DNA of 64,000 nt from Pseudomonadota bacterium (GCA_018821785.1 JAHJLI010000066.1:48262-112261), one strand, 5' to 3'; positions 19,546 through 30,109 are shown, numbered from the stretch's first letter. The notes: generated by a model from the sequence alone, not told the origin. Numbers and translations are program-made.

Positions 19546-20019
19546 TTGATGTTCTACTCACTGGCGCTGTCAATAATGCTTTCCGGTTTCTGGCTGGTCA
19601 ACTCCGGCCACTACAATCCCCTTATGCTGTTTTTCATGCTGGTTTCTGTGCTCTTCGTCGTATTCCTCTGCCACCGCATGGATGTTATCGATGGCGAGTC
19701 TCAGCCCCTCAACTTGACTTTTACCATCCCCACCTACTGGCTCTGGCTTGCCAAGGAAGTGGTTCTGGCCAATATCGCCGTAGCCCGTAATGTCTGGCAG
19801 GGTCCAGAATCTATCAGCCCAATGCTGGTATATGTCAAAGCCGGTCAGAAAACCGATCTTGGTATGGTTATTTACGCCAACTCCATTACCCTTACTCCTG
19901 GAACAATTACCATCGACCAACAGGGTAAACAGCTCACAGTTCACGCCTTGACCAGAGAGATGGCTGCAGATATGCTTAAGGGCGAAATGGATCGCCGAGT
20001 CAGCCGGGTGGAGGGATAA
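19546..20019 (+). CDS. mrpE: Na+/H+ antiporter subunit E (MnhE/MrpE)
   Basis: MrpE-like topology and ITLTPGTITI motif; first gene of Mrp operon. Confidence 0.87.
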   Translation: MMFYSLALSIMLSGFWLVNSGHYNPLMLFFMLVSVLFVVFLCHRMDVIDGESQPLNLTFTIPTYWLWLAKEVVLANIAVARNVWQGPESISPMLVYVKAGQKTDLGMVIYANSITLTPGTITIDQQGKQLTVHALTREMAADMLKGEMDRRVSRVEG

Positions 20020-20291
20020 TGTTTGCAATTACTGCTGTTGCCATTCTCGTCGTCATGGCCTTGGCCTTGGCCCGAGCCTTTTTGGGACCGACTCTCTATG
20101 ACCGAATCTTGGCTGTCAACAACTTCGGTACCAAGACCGTTCTGCTGCTCGCGGTGATGGGTTTCCTCAGTGGTCGTCCTGAATTTCTTGATATCGCAAT
20201 CGTCTATGTACTTATAAATTTCATCAGTGTTATCGGAATCCTGCGCTTTTTTGAATACGCAGGGAAAAAGACTGCTGAAGAGGAGGCCTGA
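20019..20291 (+). CDS. mrpF: Na+/H+ antiporter subunit F (MrpF)
   Basis: ARAFLGPTLYDRILAVNNFGTKTVLLLA; order. Confidence 0.88.
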   Translation: MFAITAVAILVVMALALARAFLGPTLYDRILAVNNFGTKTVLLLAVMGFLSGRPEFLDIAIVYVLINFISVIGILRFFEYAGKKTAEEEA

Positions 20292-20635
20292 TGGCAATCC
20301 TGATAGATATAATCAGCTGGATTCTGTTGCTCGCCGGCAGTTTTTTCTGCTTCACCGGGGGTGTTGGCCTGCTGCGTTTTCCAGATTTCTTTTCCCGGAT
20401 CCACGCTGCAAGCCTGACTGATACCCTTGGGGCCGGGCTGATCCTTATTGGCCTCATGTTTCAGGCCGGTTGGGGCCTGGTTCTCCCAAAACTCATCCTG
20501 ATCCTGTTGTTTTCCGCGATCACCGGCACAACCGCAAGCCATGCCATGGCCAAAGCCGCCCTAAAAAGCGGTCTGCAACCGCAGGTCGTCGGCAGTGTGA
20601 AGTCAGAATCTGGAGGTGCGCCATCGAATTCGTAA
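20291..20635 (+). CDS. mrpG: Na+/H+ antiporter subunit G (MrpG)
   Basis: GGVGLLRFPDFFSRIHAASLTDTLGAGLILIGL. Confidence 0.9.
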   Translation: MAILIDIISWILLLAGSFFCFTGGVGLLRFPDFFSRIHAASLTDTLGAGLILIGLMFQAGWGLVLPKLILILLFSAITGTTASHAMAKAALKSGLQPQVVGSVKSESGGAPSNS

Positions 20636-21612
20636 TCAACATTGTCCTGCTCAGTTTTTTGGTCGCCACTGCCCTGGCTATCGTCTGCCTTGACGACCTT
20701 TTTGCAGTAGTCATGCTGGCTGGCATATACAGCCTGCTTTCCGCCTGTTTTTTCGTCGATCTTGACGCAGTCGATGTCGCCTTCACAGAGGCCTCGGTTG
20801 GAGCCGGTATTTCAACTCTGTTGATGCTCGCCTCGCTTAAGCTGGTCAAACGCTACGAAGACAAAAGTCGCTACAAACCGCTCCTCGCCCTCGGGGTGGT
20901 CACTGTTACCGGTGCCCTGCTGATCTATGGCACCCTCGATATGCCACACTTCGGGGACCCCGGCGCACCCGTCCATCATCATGTTGCCGACCGCTATATC
21001 GAAAAGTCGATGGGTGAGATAGGGGTACCGAACATCGTCACCTCGATCCTTGCCGCCTACAGGGGTTATGATACCCTCGGGGAGACTTGTGTTATCTTTA
21101 CTGCAGGCATCGGCGTCATGTCTTTGCTTATGGTTTCCCGTCGCACCAGGGAGGAGTCGAGAAAGAAGGTCCCGGCCGATATGAGCCAACAGGTGATCCT
21201 CCGAATCGTCGCTAAAATGATGATCCCCTTCATCCTGATCTTTGCTCTTTACGTTCAGTTCCACGGGGATTATGGGCCAGGCGGTGGATTTCAGGCTGGA
21301 GTAATTTTTGCCGCCGGAATCATTCTCTATACCATGCTCTTTGGTCTCGGTGTTGCACAGAAAGTCTTCAGCCCGGAAGTCATCAAACTGCTCACCGCCT
21401 TTGGTGTGCTTGTCTACGCCGGAGTGGGGATGACCTGTATTTTTCTTGGCGGCAATTTTCTGGATTACAATGTACTTGCCCATGACCCGGTTCATGGCCA
21501 ACATCTTGGGATACTGCTTATCGAGTTGGGGGTCGGAACCACCGTTGCCGCGGTGATGACCACCATCTTTTTCGAGTTCACCTGGCGTACCGTCAAACAC
21601 AGATACAAATAA
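20470..21612 (+). CDS. DUF4040/MbhD-like plus MrpB-type subunit (fusion); start uncertain (~20630)
   Basis: LDDLFAVVMLAGIYSLLSACFFVDLDAVDVAFTEASVGAG; MrpB GDYGPGGGFQAGVIFAAGIILY. No ATG near the mrpG stop in this frame; ORF coordinates reported. Confidence 0.8.
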   Translation: MGPGSPKTHPDPVVFRDHRHNRKPCHGQSRPKKRSATAGRRQCEVRIWRCAIEFVINIVLLSFLVATALAIVCLDDLFAVVMLAGIYSLLSACFFVDLDAVDVAFTEASVGAGISTLLMLASLKLVKRYEDKSRYKPLLALGVVTVTGALLIYGTLDMPHFGDPGAPVHHHVADRYIEKSMGEIGVPNIVTSILAAYRGYDTLGETCVIFTAGIGVMSLLMVSRRTREESRKKVPADMSQQVILRIVAKMMIPFILIFALYVQFHGDYGPGGGFQAGVIFAAGIILYTMLFGLGVAQKVFSPEVIKLLTAFGVLVYAGVGMTCIFLGGNFLDYNVLAHDPVHGQHLGILLIELGVGTTVAAVMTTIFFEFTWRTVKHRYK

Positions 21613-22028
21613 TGAATATCCTAGGACTCTACAATTACTGGATAGTCGTGATTTTGATATTGATCGGTTTCTATATCGTTATCGCCCACGAAAACCTGAT
21701 CAAGAAACTAGTCGGCCTGACAATTTTCCAGACTGCGGTGTTTTTCTTCTACATCAGCGTCGGCAAGATCAAAGGCGCCACCGCCCCTATTCTTAACGAC
21801 AGCTTGCAAGTCTACTCCAATCCCTTGCCCCATTGCCTCATCCTCACCGCGATCGTTGTCGGCATCTCAACGACCGCTCTGGGGCTTGCCCTGGTTGTCC
21901 GCATCCAGGAAGCATACGGCTCGATCGAAGAGCATGAACTCCATGCACAGGACAATAACGACCAGCTTGAGTCTCAGCTAGAGGCATACGGCACAAGAAA
22001 ACAATTCAATATCATGAAGAGAACATAG
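21612..22028 (+). CDS. mrpC: MrpC/NuoK-like subunit
   Basis: PLPHCLILTAIVVGISTTALGLALVVRI. Confidence 0.88.
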   Translation: MNILGLYNYWIVVILILIGFYIVIAHENLIKKLVGLTIFQTAVFFFYISVGKIKGATAPILNDSLQVYSNPLPHCLILTAIVVGISTTALGLALVVRIQEAYGSIEEHELHAQDNNDQLESQLEAYGTRKQFNIMKRT

Positions 22029-22032
22029 TCGA

Positions 22033-23511
22033 ATGACTGCTCACTATCCGGTTCTTCAGGTCATAGTCCCTCTGTTGGCGGCACCGTTCTGCCTTGTTCT
22101 GCGGATACCTCGCCTGGTCGCTATCTTTGCCATTCTGGTTAGCGCCACCGCTTTTCTCATCAGCACCGCTCTTCTCCAACAGGTGCTGAGTCACGGCATA
22201 GTGATCTACGAATTAGGCGGTTGGGCCGCTCCATGGGGAATCGAATACCGCATCGATCAACTCAACGGCTATCTCCTGGTCCTCATTTCGGGGATAAGCA
22301 CCGTGGTGCTCATCGCTGCCCAGAGCAGTATCGGCCGGGAGCTGCCTGAAAACCGACACACCTTCTTCTACACCGCCTACCTGCTCTGCCTCACCGGTCT
22401 ACTCGGTATCCTCGTCACCGGTGATGCCTTCAACCTCTTTGTCTTTCTTGAAATAGCGTCTCTTTCCTCCTATATTCTCATTGCCCTAGGTACCGACAGG
22501 CGAGCTCTCACTGCCTCATACCAGTACTTGATCATGGGCACCATTGGAGCCACCTTTATCATTATCGGTGTCGGCCTGATGTATATGATGACCGGCACCC
22601 TGAACATGCACGATCTGTCGCAGCGTCTGCCGGAAATTTATAAATCGAGGACGGTGCTCTGTGCCTTTGGTTTTTTCATCGTCGGGGTCTGCCTGAAACT
22701 CGCTCTCTTTCCCCTGCATCTTTGGTTGCCCAACGCCTACGCTTACGCCCCATCGATAGCTACCGCCTTTCTCGCGGCGACCTCCACCAAGGTTGCTGTT
22801 TACGTCCTTATCCGCTTTATCTTCAGCATCTTTGGTATCAATTTTGTAATCACATCACTACCTCTCAGTGAAATTTTTCTCGTTTTGGCCCTGGCCGGCA
22901 TCTTTGCCGCGTCAATCTCGGCAATTTATCAGCTCAATATCAAAAGATTATTCGCCTATTCGAGTATTGCGCAAATCGGCTATATGATCCTCGGCCTTGC
23001 TATCGGCACGCAACTTGGTCTCACTGCAACTCTTCTTCATCTCTTCAATCATGCTCTGATGAAGGGCGCCCTGTTTCTTGCCATCGGGGCCGTGGTTTAC
23101 CGGATCAACAGTTCCCAGCTGCATCATTACGCTGGCCTCGGAAAAAAAATGCCTTGGACTATGTCCGCCATCGTAGTAGGTGGTCTGAGCCTGATAGGGG
23201 TACCACTCACTGTAGGATTTGTCAGCAAGTGGTACCTGGTGACTGCCCTGCTCGATAAAGGGTGGTGGCCTGTTGCGGTGCTGGTCCTGCTCAGCTCACT
23301 TCTGGCTGTGGTGTATGTCTGGCGGATTGTCGAGTGGATCTACTTCACCCCGCCGAGGATTATTCTCACTGACATTCAAGAAGCCCCACTCAGCCAGCTC
23401 ATCCCTATCTGGCTGCTGGTTCTAGCAAACCTCTATTTTGGTGTTGACACTCGCCTGACGGTTGGTGTGAGCAAATTAGCCGCCCAAAGCTTGTTTGGAG
23501 TGACTTTGTGA
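22033..23511 (+). CDS. mrpD: Proton antiporter-like subunit D (first)
   Basis: NuoL/M/N-type: GDAFNLFVFLEIASLSSY, LFPLHLWLPNAYAYAP, YSSIAQIGYM. Confidence 0.88.
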   Translation: MTAHYPVLQVIVPLLAAPFCLVLRIPRLVAIFAILVSATAFLISTALLQQVLSHGIVIYELGGWAAPWGIEYRIDQLNGYLLVLISGISTVVLIAAQSSIGRELPENRHTFFYTAYLLCLTGLLGILVTGDAFNLFVFLEIASLSSYILIALGTDRRALTASYQYLIMGTIGATFIIIGVGLMYMMTGTLNMHDLSQRLPEIYKSRTVLCAFGFFIVGVCLKLALFPLHLWLPNAYAYAPSIATAFLAATSTKVAVYVLIRFIFSIFGINFVITSLPLSEIFLVLALAGIFAASISAIYQLNIKRLFAYSSIAQIGYMILGLAIGTQLGLTATLLHLFNHALMKGALFLAIGAVVYRINSSQLHHYAGLGKKMPWTMSAIVVGGLSLIGVPLTVGFVSKWYLVTALLDKGWWPVAVLVLLSSLLAVVYVWRIVEWIYFTPPRIILTDIQEAPLSQLIPIWLLVLANLYFGVDTRLTVGVSKLAAQSLFGVTL

Positions 23512-24971
23512 TGCAGCTGTCGCCGGAATTGATGCTGTTGATGACTATCTTGGTGCCGGCTGGAGCCGTGCTCGGTATCCTGGCCACCGATCGTTATCCC
23601 AACCTTCGCGAAGGAATAACCATCGCCGCAAGCCTGGTCCTTATCTACCTGGTAAGCAGTCTCTACGGCATCGTCAGCGACGGAGGAAGTGTGCAACTGC
23701 TTGGACCGGACTTATTTCCAGGCTTTTCGCTCACTTTCACTATTGAGCCTCTCGGCATGCTCTTTTCCCTGGTCGCCGGCTATCTCTGGCTGGTCACCAC
23801 GGTATACTCCATCGGGTATATGAGGGGCCATGGCGAAGACAAACAGACCCGTTTCTACGCCTGTTTCGCCATTGCCATCTCCTCGGTCATGGGAATGGCC
23901 TATGCCGGCAACCTGTTCACTCTTTTTATTTTTTACGAGGTATTGACCCTTTCCACCTATCCCCTGGTCACCCATGCCGGAACCACCAAAGCCAAACAGG
24001 GGGGCCGTGTCTATCTCGGGGTATTGCTCACCACTTCAATTCTTTTCCTGCTCCTGGCCATCATCGGCACTTGGCATACCGCTGGCACACTCACCTTTAC
24101 CCGAGGCGGGGTCTTCCCGGCTGAGGTTCCAACCCTGGTGACCGGAACCCTGCTGGTTCTGTTTATATTCGGCATCGGCAAAGCTGCAATCATGCCCTTT
24201 CACCGCTGGCTGCCGGCGGCGATGGTTGCCCCTACTCCGGTAAGTGCCCTGCTTCATGCCGTGGCAGTGGTCAAGGCCGGTGTCTTCACGGTAATGAAGG
24301 TCTGTGTCTATATCTTCGGCCTTGATCTGCTGAGTATTCTACCGACCACCAACGTGATGCTGTACCTCGCGGCAACCACTGTCATCCTTGCCTCAATTGT
24401 CGCGATGCGCCAAGACAACCTCAAGGCCCGGCTGGCCTATTCCACCGTCAGCCAGCTCGGCTATATCACCATCGGGGCTTTGCTGGCAACAAGCGCCGGG
24501 GTTATCGGAGGATCGATGCATATCGCCATGCATGCCTTCGGCAAGATCACCTTATTCTTCTGTGCCGGTGCCATAATGGTAGCCTCTCATAAAACCGAGA
24601 TCAGTCAAATGCGGGGCCTTGGCTGGCGAATGCCTATTACTATGGCCGCTTTTTTCATCGGGAGCTTAAGCATCATCGGTTTGCCACCCACTGGCGGCAC
24701 CTGGGGAAAATGGTTTCTCATGGTCGGGGCGCTTGATGCCGGACAATGGCCGATCATGGCGGCGCTGATGCTCAGCTCGCTGCTCAATATTGCCTATCTT
24801 CTGCCGATCCCGTTGCGAGCCTTCTTTTCAGGTGTCCCACCAGAAAGTCCGCTGCAGATCAAGGAAGCGCCACTCCCTTCTCTGATCGCTCTTTCTGTCA
24901 CTGCCATTGGGTGCGTTATTTTGTTTTTCTTTACCAACCCGCTTTATCAATTAGCTAAGGCAATTCTCTAG
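23508..24971 (+). CDS. Proton antiporter-like subunit (second)
   Basis: GNLFTLFIFYEVLTLSTYPLV, MPFHRWLPAAMVAPTPVSALLHAVAVVKAGVF, YSTVSQLGYI. Confidence 0.86.
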   Translation: MMQLSPELMLLMTILVPAGAVLGILATDRYPNLREGITIAASLVLIYLVSSLYGIVSDGGSVQLLGPDLFPGFSLTFTIEPLGMLFSLVAGYLWLVTTVYSIGYMRGHGEDKQTRFYACFAIAISSVMGMAYAGNLFTLFIFYEVLTLSTYPLVTHAGTTKAKQGGRVYLGVLLTTSILFLLLAIIGTWHTAGTLTFTRGGVFPAEVPTLVTGTLLVLFIFGIGKAAIMPFHRWLPAAMVAPTPVSALLHAVAVVKAGVFTVMKVCVYIFGLDLLSILPTTNVMLYLAATTVILASIVAMRQDNLKARLAYSTVSQLGYITIGALLATSAGVIGGSMHIAMHAFGKITLFFCAGAIMVASHKTEISQMRGLGWRMPITMAAFFIGSLSIIGLPPTGGTWGKWFLMVGALDAGQWPIMAALMLSSLLNIAYLLPIPLRAFFSGVPPESPLQIKEAPLPSLIALSVTAIGCVILFFFTNPLYQLAKAIL

Positions 24972-24987
24972 CCCCCCGGAAACTGTT

Positions 24988-25284
24988 ATGGCAAAGATCA
25001 CCCAACATATTTTTGACAAGCCTGGAAACGTCCAGCGTGTACTCTACGCTCTTTATGGCTGTTGTGCCGCTTTGTTCATCCTCGATTTCATTATCCACCG
25101 CCATAAGATCCATCCATGGGAAGGACTCTTAGGTTTCTATGCGGTGTATGGCTTTGTCGGATGTGTGGTCCTGGTACTCGTCGCCAAATGGATGCGGCTC
25201 TTTCTGATGCGCGACGAAGATTACTACGACCGGGAGGAACTTGAGGTCGACGACCAGCAAGGAGGCAATCATGTGGGCCGCTGA
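24988..25284 (+). CDS. Small 2-3 TM protein within Mrp operon
   Basis: 98 aa, hydrophobic segments, between antiporter genes. Confidence 0.7.
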   Translation: MAKITQHIFDKPGNVQRVLYALYGCCAALFILDFIIHRHKIHPWEGLLGFYAVYGFVGCVVLVLVAKWMRLFLMRDEDYYDREELEVDDQQGGNHVGR

Positions 25285-26974
25285 AATTCCCGCCTTTCTC
25301 CCATTTTTCATCGGTGCGGTACTGGCTCTTTTCACCAAAGGCCCGCTCCGGGGTACCCTGATGCTGGCCACAATTATCGCCAGCGGAGTGCACCTCTGGC
25401 TGGTTCCCGGAGACGTGCGAGTCACCCTGCATTTTCTTGATTATCAACTGACACCTTATCGAGTGGACAAGTTAAGCCTGATGTTTGGCTACGTCTTCCA
25501 CATCGCTGCTCTGATCGGAGTGATCTACTCCCTGCACGTCAAAGATACCATGCAACAGGTCGCCGCCATGATTTACGCCGGCAGCGCACTCGGTGCTGTT
25601 TTTGCGGGAGACTTGCTGACCCTCTTTGTATTCTGGGAGATACTCGCACTCAGTTCGGTTTTCCTAGTCTGGGCCAGGCGGACCGAAAGGGCATACCAAG
25701 CCGGTATTCGCTATCTCATTATCCAGGTATTGTCGGGGGTTATTCTCCTCGCCGGCCTGCTTTTTCATGCTTCCAAAACCGGTTCACTGGCCTTCGAATA
25801 CATTGGTCTTACCGGGGTTGGCGGCTGGTTGATTTTTTTCGCTTTCGGTATCAAGGCGTGTTTTCCGCTCCTTCACAACTGGCTTACCGATGCATATCCC
25901 GAAGCGACCCCCACTGGGGCCGTATTTCTCAGTGCCTTTACCACCAAAGTGGCGGTCTATGCCCTCGCCCGCGCCTATCCAGGCACGGAACTGCTGGTCT
26001 ACATCGGCGCGACGATGACCTGCTTCCCGATCTTTTTTGCAGTTATTGAAAACGATCTGCGTCGGGTGCTCGCCTACAGTATGATCAACCAGATCGGCTT
26101 CATGGTCTGCGGCATCGGCATAGGCACCGCTCTGGCAATTAACGGCGCCGTTTCGCATGCTTTTAACGATATCATTTTCAAAGGCTTGCTGTTCATGTCG
26201 ATGGGCGCGGTGCTGCACATGACCGGGCGCATGAACGGTTCAGACCTCGGTGGCCTGTACAAGAGTATGCCGAAGACTGCGGCACTATGTATCATTGGCG
26301 CCGCATCGATATCCGCCTTCCCATTGTTCAGCGGTTTTGTCAGCAAATCGATGGTTATGTCGGCGGCTCTGCATGAAGGTCACACTTGGGTCTGGCTGAT
26401 GCTGCTGTTCGCCTCCGCCGGTGTCTTCCACCATGCCGGCATCAAGATCCCGTACTTTGCCTTTTTTGCCCACGACTCCGGAATCCGTACAACCGAGCCA
26501 CCGCGAAACATGCTGTTGGCCATGACCATTTCCGCCGGACTCTGTCTGATAATCGGTATCCATCCTGCCTGGCTCTACAGCCTTCTGCCATTTGACACCG
26601 GCTACAACCCCTACGACGCAACCCATGTCCTCGGACAAACGCAGCTGTTGTTCTTTTCCGCCCTCGCTTTTGTCTGGTTGAATCTGCGTGGTCTCTACCC
26701 GCCGGAACTGCACTCTGTTAATCTCGATGCCGAATGGATCTACCGAAGAATGTTTCCGCAAATCCTTCGCTCATTTTTTGCCTGGCTCTGGCGTGTCGAC
26801 GCCTCGGTACGGGGTGCGGCAATGGAAAAAATCCACAACCTTTTTGGCTACCTGGTGCAATTCCACTACCCCGGCGGCAACGTTTCTCGTATGCGGCCCA
26901 CCGGCAATATGGTTATGTGGGTAGCCGTACTACTGGCTGTCTATATGTGGTTACTGCTGAGTTTCGTCGATTAA
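25271..26974 (+). CDS. Proton antiporter-like subunit (third)
   Basis: GDLLTLFVFWEILALSSVFLVW, CFPLLHNWLTDAYPEATPTGAVFLSAFTTKVAVY, YSMINQIGFM. Start 25271 (ORF opens at 25241). Confidence 0.86.
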   Translation: MWAAEIPAFLPFFIGAVLALFTKGPLRGTLMLATIIASGVHLWLVPGDVRVTLHFLDYQLTPYRVDKLSLMFGYVFHIAALIGVIYSLHVKDTMQQVAAMIYAGSALGAVFAGDLLTLFVFWEILALSSVFLVWARRTERAYQAGIRYLIIQVLSGVILLAGLLFHASKTGSLAFEYIGLTGVGGWLIFFAFGIKACFPLLHNWLTDAYPEATPTGAVFLSAFTTKVAVYALARAYPGTELLVYIGATMTCFPIFFAVIENDLRRVLAYSMINQIGFMVCGIGIGTALAINGAVSHAFNDIIFKGLLFMSMGAVLHMTGRMNGSDLGGLYKSMPKTAALCIIGAASISAFPLFSGFVSKSMVMSAALHEGHTWVWLMLLFASAGVFHHAGIKIPYFAFFAHDSGIRTTEPPRNMLLAMTISAGLCLIIGIHPAWLYSLLPFDTGYNPYDATHVLGQTQLLFFSALAFVWLNLRGLYPPELHSVNLDAEWIYRRMFPQILRSFFAWLWRVDASVRGAAMEKIHNLFGYLVQFHYPGGNVSRMRPTGNMVMWVAVLLAVYMWLLLSFVD

Positions 26975-27185
26975 ACGGTAGCAGAGTGCAGGAGAAATAG
27001 CCCAATGCACGACATCTAGAAGGCTATTGTTAAGCAACTCGCCGTGTAAAACTGACCTTCGGAGAGAAGGCTTGGACACACACAGGAGTCGTTATGAAAT
27101 ATGGGCTATTGCCTCCCATTTTCCCTACTGCTCCTGATGCAGTTCTGAACATTGCGTAGGCTATATACTGGTTATTAAACACAGC

Positions 27186-27614
27186 TCAAGCCAGTAAACC
27201 GATAACACGCATCTCATTTATCAGTCGCTCCTTTTCAATCGGTTTTACGATATAGGATGTAGCTCCCCCCCTTGAATATGCCTTAACTACCGTTTTAGCA
27301 TCATCCAAAGCCGAAATCATGATTACCTTGACCTCGTTAGAACCTATTATTCCGATGGACAACTCAATCTCGCGGATTTTAATCAAGGTCTCATTGCCGT
27401 CTATAATTGGCATCATAATATCCATACAAATGAGGTCATAAGGTTCATCCTTGCGCCAAGCGACACGAAAGGCTTGAATTGCTTCTTCCCCGTTGACGGC
27501 GATATCGATAACACCATACTCCTCAAGGATATCGCGAAGTATTTGCCTGACCATAAAATCATCTTCAACTATTAATATTTTCAACTTCGACCTTTGTTCG
27601 CTTGGCATTCTCAT
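27186..27614 (-). CDS. Response regulator
   Basis: ILIVEDDFMVRQIL, ICMDIMMPIIDGNETL, VKPIEKERL. Confidence 0.9.
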   Translation of the reverse strand: MRMPSEQRSKLKILIVEDDFMVRQILRDILEEYGVIDIAVNGEEAIQAFRVAWRKDEPYDLICMDIMMPIIDGNETLIKIREIELSIGIIGSNEVKVIMISALDDAKTVVKAYSRGGATSYIVKPIEKERLINEMRVIGLLA

Positions 27615-27638
27615 CCTCCGAATGTTATTAGGGCCTTA

Positions 27639-27710
27639 CAGATTATTTTGTTATTTTACTTTAACAAAAATAATCTGCGAAAGGTACTTATCCCGTTTAC
27701 GGGGTAGATC
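27639..27710 (+). repeat. Dispersed repeat, copy C
   Basis: CAGATTATTTTGTT...AACAAAAATAATCTG stem plus AAAGGTACTTATCCCGTTTACGGGG core. Confidence 0.75.
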
Positions 27711-27716
27711 CTCTCT

Positions 27717-29846
27717 TTATAACAATGTACGAAGCAACTGCCTGACCCTCGGTTCCTGGCGGAACCTTTCAAACTCTAGGGCCAAACTGCCTATCTGGCT
27801 TTGGACATCCTGTTTTTTCCTTATCTGCATCAAGAGACTGAAGAGTTCATCAGCGAGACTGGTTGCCCCAATCTCTACAGCCCTTTCCTTCAAGCCATGC
27901 ACTTCCTGCTCAAAAAAAAGGTCATTACCCTCAGAGACATCGTTATTTTTGAGCATATTAATTGTCTGTGGAGTATCTCGCAAAAACCTTCTAAGCCGTT
28001 CAAACAGCACTTCGCTATTGCCGGATGCCTTGCGTGATGCATCATTTTCATTAAATATCTCCCCAACCAGAACGGGCGCACTTTGCGCATCGTGCCTTTT
28101 TTCACTGTTCTGCAACAGCCTTTTACAGCACCGGTCACGGATAGCCTTGCGTGCTTTGGCAATAAAATGATCAACGGCAAAAGGCTTGGCGATGAAATCA
28201 TTCATTCCAGCCTGCAGGCACCGCTGTTTTACCCCATTGCCGGCCAATCCGGTTAAGGCAATGATCGGCAAAGATTGCTCTGCCCCTATTCCGGCCAACG
28301 ATTCCCGCTCACGAATTTGCCGGACAACCTCGTAACCATCGATCCCCGGCAGCTTTAAATCCAAGAACATCAGGTCAAAAGACCGGTTGGCGCACTCTTG
28401 CAGAGCTGTCACTCCATCTACTACATTGACAACATCATACCCTTCATGTTCGAGAATTTCACGAATAACCCACTGATTGGTTTTGTCATCCTCTACCACC
28501 AGAACAGTTCCTGCATTCGCGGGGTAAGACGCGGCGACAACAGAATGTATCCCTTCGGTTTCCTCATCGACCTTGTCAACTCTTATAGTTGAAATACCAA
28601 AACGGCAGGTAAAATGGAAAGTGCTTCCTTGCCCTAACACGCTTTCGACCCAAATACGTCCGCCCATCATGACCACCAGCTTGCTGCAGATATTCAGACC
28701 AAGACCGACCCCCCCGTATTTGCGTGTTGTTGAACTATCAGCCTGAGTAAAGGCTTCAAAAATGAGGGCCATTTTGTCTTTTTCAATGCCAATACCGCTA
28801 TCACCAACCGAAAAATGAAGCTCAACCTGCTGCTCTTCATGACTTCCCTCGATCTGGGTGCTGCATGTCAATACAATCTCACCGAACTGAGTGAACTTGA
28901 TGGCGTTCGACACCAAATTCAAGATGATCTGCCGCAGGCGGTTTGGATCACCGACAACAGCGACCGGCACCTCGTCAGGTATGACACTGGAGATCTTTAT
29001 AGTTTTTCCCTCAGCCTGAAAATGCTGCAAATCGATAACAGACTGAATAACCTTTCTCGGATTAAAGGACAGGTTTTCAAGACGCAGCCTTCCCGCTTCA
29101 ATTTTTGAGAGGTCAAGAATATCGCTGAGAAGATTGTGCATGATCACGGTTGAGACCCTCGCCATCTCCAGATAGGTTTTCTGCTTGGGACGAAGCTCCG
29201 TGTCAAGAACAAGATTGAGTAAACCGATGGCACTGGTCATGGGAGTGCGAATTTCATGGCTCATATTTGCTAAAAATTCGCTTTTGGCTTTATTGGCATT
29301 TTCAGCTAGGAGCTTTGCCTCACGAAGGGAAATCTCAAGAATCCTACGCTCTTCTATTTCCTTTTGCAACTGTCTGTTCGCTTCGCTTAGAGCGGCGGTT
29401 CTCTTTTCTACCAGTTCTTCAAGGTTATGACGATATTCCTCCAGCTGCATTTGATTATTTTGCACATCCTGAAACAGTTTCCGTTTCTCCAGGCCTTTTT
29501 CTATGACAATTCCCAGTTCAGTGAAATCAACTGGCTTCTGAAGGTAGTCGAATGCACCAGCGCCCATGGCATTGATTGCCGTTTTGATATCGCTGAACCC
29601 GGTGACAACGATGCATTGCAACAGCGGGTATTGCTTTGCTGCCAGAGTAATGAGTTCACATCCATCCATACCGGGCATATTAAAATCGGTTATGAGGATA
29701 TCAATGTCTTCGACTTGCATTATCGCCAAGGCTTCAACCCCTGATGATGCACCCAGCACTTTGTATGACTGGCGCGTCAATCTCCGCACGTATAAATCCA
29801 CCAGGTTCGGTTCATCATCGACAATCAGAAGATTTGCTCTCAACAT
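27717..29846 (-). CDS. Hybrid histidine kinase (REC-HisKA-HATPase-REC)
   Basis: LLIVDDEPNLVDLY; EFLANMSHEIRTPMTSAIGL; GVGLGLNICSKLV; second REC VLVVEDDKTNQWV. Confidence 0.92.
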   Translation of the reverse strand: MLRANLLIVDDEPNLVDLYVRRLTRQSYKVLGASSGVEALAIMQVEDIDILITDFNMPGMDGCELITLAAKQYPLLQCIVVTGFSDIKTAINAMGAGAFDYLQKPVDFTELGIVIEKGLEKRKLFQDVQNNQMQLEEYRHNLEELVEKRTAALSEANRQLQKEIEERRILEISLREAKLLAENANKAKSEFLANMSHEIRTPMTSAIGLLNLVLDTELRPKQKTYLEMARVSTVIMHNLLSDILDLSKIEAGRLRLENLSFNPRKVIQSVIDLQHFQAEGKTIKISSVIPDEVPVAVVGDPNRLRQIILNLVSNAIKFTQFGEIVLTCSTQIEGSHEEQQVELHFSVGDSGIGIEKDKMALIFEAFTQADSSTTRKYGGVGLGLNICSKLVVMMGGRIWVESVLGQGSTFHFTCRFGISTIRVDKVDEETEGIHSVVAASYPANAGTVLVVEDDKTNQWVIREILEHEGYDVVNVVDGVTALQECANRSFDLMFLDLKLPGIDGYEVVRQIRERESLAGIGAEQSLPIIALTGLAGNGVKQRCLQAGMNDFIAKPFAVDHFIAKARKAIRDRCCKRLLQNSEKRHDAQSAPVLVGEIFNENDASRKASGNSEVLFERLRRFLRDTPQTINMLKNNDVSEGNDLFFEQEVHGLKERAVEIGATSLADELFSLLMQIRKKQDVQSQIGSLALEFERFRQEPRVRQLLRTLL

Positions 29847-30109
29847 GCCCTGTCCTTATCTCGTTATCGCGTCGCAGTTACAGTGCCAATAAACCTGAGG
29901 ACAGGAATTTTATTCGTTCCAGCCCCCAGCATTTTCAGCTCACAAATGATATCTGAGAGCTGAAATGGCAGGAAGTGTATTTTTAATAGGAAAATTGGTT
30001 TCCACAGAACCTTACAATTGGAGTATCGGAATCGCAAATTTTTTTATCACTCTCGATAAACCGGCGGACAGCCGTGGGCAACCAACGGTCGGAACAGATG
30101 GTGCATGCA

